This document shows positions 5,841-7,258 of a stretch of DNA of 7,258 bases, in pieces. The translations under genes and the position numbers were made by a program. Positions within the stretch are counted from its first letter, which is position 1. Every line of letters starts with the position of its first letter. The DNA is from Lachnospiraceae bacterium (lineage in GTDB: Bacteria > Bacillota > Clostridia > Lachnospirales > Lachnospiraceae). The notes beneath the pieces were generated by a model. That model was not told where the DNA came from and made no database searches. It saw only the letters and a list, made by a program, of their open reading frames with translations. The stretch is taken from contig JAEEKC010000168.1 in NCBI GenBank assembly GCA_016282215.1, forward strand, positions 1 to 7,258. Direction: 5' to 3'.

Positions 5841-7187
5841 ATGTACAGAGAAATCTCGAAACTGATCCTATACGGGAGCATGCCGGAAGATGCGATCTTA
5901 ATGAAACTGTCCGGGATCTTCCGGGCCTTTGAAGAAAAGACAAAAGACAACGCTACCCTGATCGCGGAGATCTATGAACAGACAAAACGGATCCTTGAGG
6001 TGGCGACGGATTATGCCTTTGATGAAAACCTCTGGCATAACTATCTGACCTTTCTGCTGATCACCAACGAAAATCCTTTTTCCATCACCTGTGAAAAAAT
6101 GGGGGCCAGAGACGGCGCCAGCGTCAATACCTTTGTCAAAAATGACTATGAAGTCTTTCGCAAACTCTTTAACTTCGATTTTGCGCCCATCGAAGAAGCC
6201 CTGGGCATTCAGTGTTTTTCCATTCTGCAGAACTACACGGCCATTGGAAAACCGGAACTGATGTATAATAAAAATGTGAGCGAAAAAGTCCGGGCACTTT
6301 CCAAAAAGCTGGAAGGTGCAAAGGATACCGACGCATTCTTTGCGGCTGTGACGGACTTTTACAGAGACTACGGCGTGGGCATGTTCGGACTGAACAAGGC
6401 CTTCCGCATCAGGACAGAGGGCGAAGGCACCGTCATTTATCCCATCAACAACATGGAGGTTGTCATATTGGATGACCTGGTGGGCTATGAACTGCAGAAG
6501 AAAAAGCTCATCGATAACACGGAAGCCTTCTGCAAGGGACTGCCGGCAAATAATGTGCTGCTGTTCGGTGATTCCGGCACCGGTAAATCCACCTCCATCA
6601 AAGCCATCGTCAATCAATATTATGACAAGGGCCTGAGGATGATCGAGATCTATAAGTACCAGTTCCGTTATTTGTCCGAGGTGATCGCACAGATCAAGAA
6701 CCGCAATTACCGTTTCATCATATATATGGATGACCTTTCCTTTGAGGAAGATGAAACAGAATACAAATTCTTAAAGGCCGTGATCGAAGGCGGCGTGGAA
6801 ACCAGGCCGGAGAACATCCTGATCTATGCCACATCCAACAGAAGGCATCTGATCAACGAAACCTGGAAGGACCGCCGTGACGTGGAGATGAACCAGGGCA
6901 TCCATCATTCCGATACCATGGAAGAAAAACTTTCCCTGGTACACAGGTTCGGTCTTACCATCGGTTATACGAAGCCGACCAAGAAAGAGTTTAACCACAT
7001 TGTGACTGAACTGGTGCAGCGAGCCGGACTAAATCTGTCGGAAGAAGAACTGTTAGCAGAGGCTAACAAATTTGAGATGATGTACGGCGGCGTATCCGGC
7101 AGGACGGCGCAGCAGTTCGTCAATTACGTCTTATCCGGACAAAGCAACCTGACTGCAACGGAATCAGACAATCCGCTGTATTCATAA
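5841..7187 (+). CDS. DUF815-family P-loop ATPase (AAA+-like)
   Basis: This 448-residue predicted cytoplasmic protein has no signal peptide or TM helix. The N-terminal half (about 1-205) is mostly helical and without a recognised motif. The C-terminal half is a P-loop ATPase: Walker A GDSGTGKST (243-251), Walker B FIIYMDD (292-298, with DD instead of the usual DE), sensor-1-like YATSNRR (asparagine N333) and a C-terminal helical lid ending in a GRTAQQFVNYVL segment. This matches the conserved DUF815 / COG2607 predicted ATPase family, which is common in Firmicutes and has no established function that I know. The ATP site is complete, so it is probably active. The start is supported by AAGGAG (5830-5835) 5 bases before the ATG. 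A second gene begins 30 bases after its stop, so the two are probably cotranscribed and may act together. Confidence 0.88.
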   Translation: MYREISKLILYGSMPEDAILMKLSGIFRAFEEKTKDNATLIAEIYEQTKRILEVATDYAFDENLWHNYLTFLLITNENPFSITCEKMGARDGASVNTFVKNDYEVFRKLFNFDFAPIEEALGIQCFSILQNYTAIGKPELMYNKNVSEKVRALSKKLEGAKDTDAFFAAVTDFYRDYGVGMFGLNKAFRIRTEGEGTVIYPINNMEVVILDDLVGYELQKKKLIDNTEAFCKGLPANNVLLFGDSGTGKSTSIKAIVNQYYDKGLRMIEIYKYQFRYLSEVIAQIKNRNYRFIIYMDDLSFEEDETEYKFLKAVIEGGVETRPENILIYATSNRRHLINETWKDRRDVEMNQGIHHSDTMEEKLSLVHRFGLTIGYTKPTKKEFNHIVTELVQRAGLNLSEEELLAEANKFEMMYGGVSGRTAQQFVNYVLSGQSNLTATESDNPLYS

Positions 7188-7217
7188 CAGGTATTAAAAA
7201 AACGGAGGACAGATACT

Positions 7218-7258
7218 ATGAAGGAAAACGAGCAGATCAGAGACAATGACGCCCTGCA
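7218..7258 (+). CDS. Start of an unidentified gene, cut by the window edge
   Basis: An ATG at 7218 is preceded by GGAGG (7204-7208) with 9 bases of spacing. The frame stays open to the edge, reading M-K-E-N-E-Q-I-R-D-N-D-A-L. Only 13 full codons are visible: hydrophilic, acidic and without a signal peptide start, so a cytoplasmic protein is likely. The 30-base gap after the DUF815 gene, with no terminator, indicates one operon. The product cannot be identified. Confidence 0.75.
   Translation, partial: MKENEQIRDNDAL

Overview
The window looks like chromosomal DNA of a Gram-positive anaerobe of the class Clostridia, most likely a Lachnospiraceae-type gut bacterium. The reasons are AGGAG-type ribosome binding sites, moderate GC content in the genes with AT-rich intergenic DNA, a NEAT-like surface protein, a large FtsX-like permease with heptad-repeat coiled coils, a stand-alone yajC, and a DUF815 ATPase. 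This placement is inference from gene content; no marker gene settles it. All confidently called genes lie on the + strand.

Positions 1-210 form an AT-rich control region. It holds a good minus-strand promoter (TTTACA-N17-TATAAT). A near-perfect Bacillus-type LexA (SOS) box lies inside its spacer, so the unseen gene to the left is probably damage-inducible. A weaker + promoter overlaps the same site.

Positions 211-4991 form a tight three-gene operon: a signal-peptide, NEAT-like, single-TM surface protein; a MacB/LolD-type ABC ATPase whose SD overlaps the end of the first gene; and an 1167-residue FtsX/MacB-type permease whose start overlaps the ATPase stop. The first extracytoplasmic part of the permease carries an about 350-residue antiparallel coiled-coil hairpin with two arms of almost equal length (172 and 170 residues). 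My best reading is a wall-spanning ABC machine with its own built-in stalk and a NEAT-like partner on the surface. Its substrate, possibly heme or iron-related or something quite different, cannot be decided from the sequence.

Positions 4992-5283 hold a GC-rich, multi-hairpin element that resembles the dispersed intergenic repeats of gut Firmicutes, then a promoter and leader for yajC (5284-5601). yajC encodes the small SecDF-associated membrane protein and ends in a strong intrinsic terminator.

Positions 5660-5840 hold a promoter whose -10 is overlapped by a palindrome, then a leader with about three degenerate 28-bp tandem repeats. They precede a DUF815-family AAA+-like ATPase (5841-7187). 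A further gene starts at 7218 behind a good ribosome binding site and runs off the window; it is probably cotranscribed with the ATPase.
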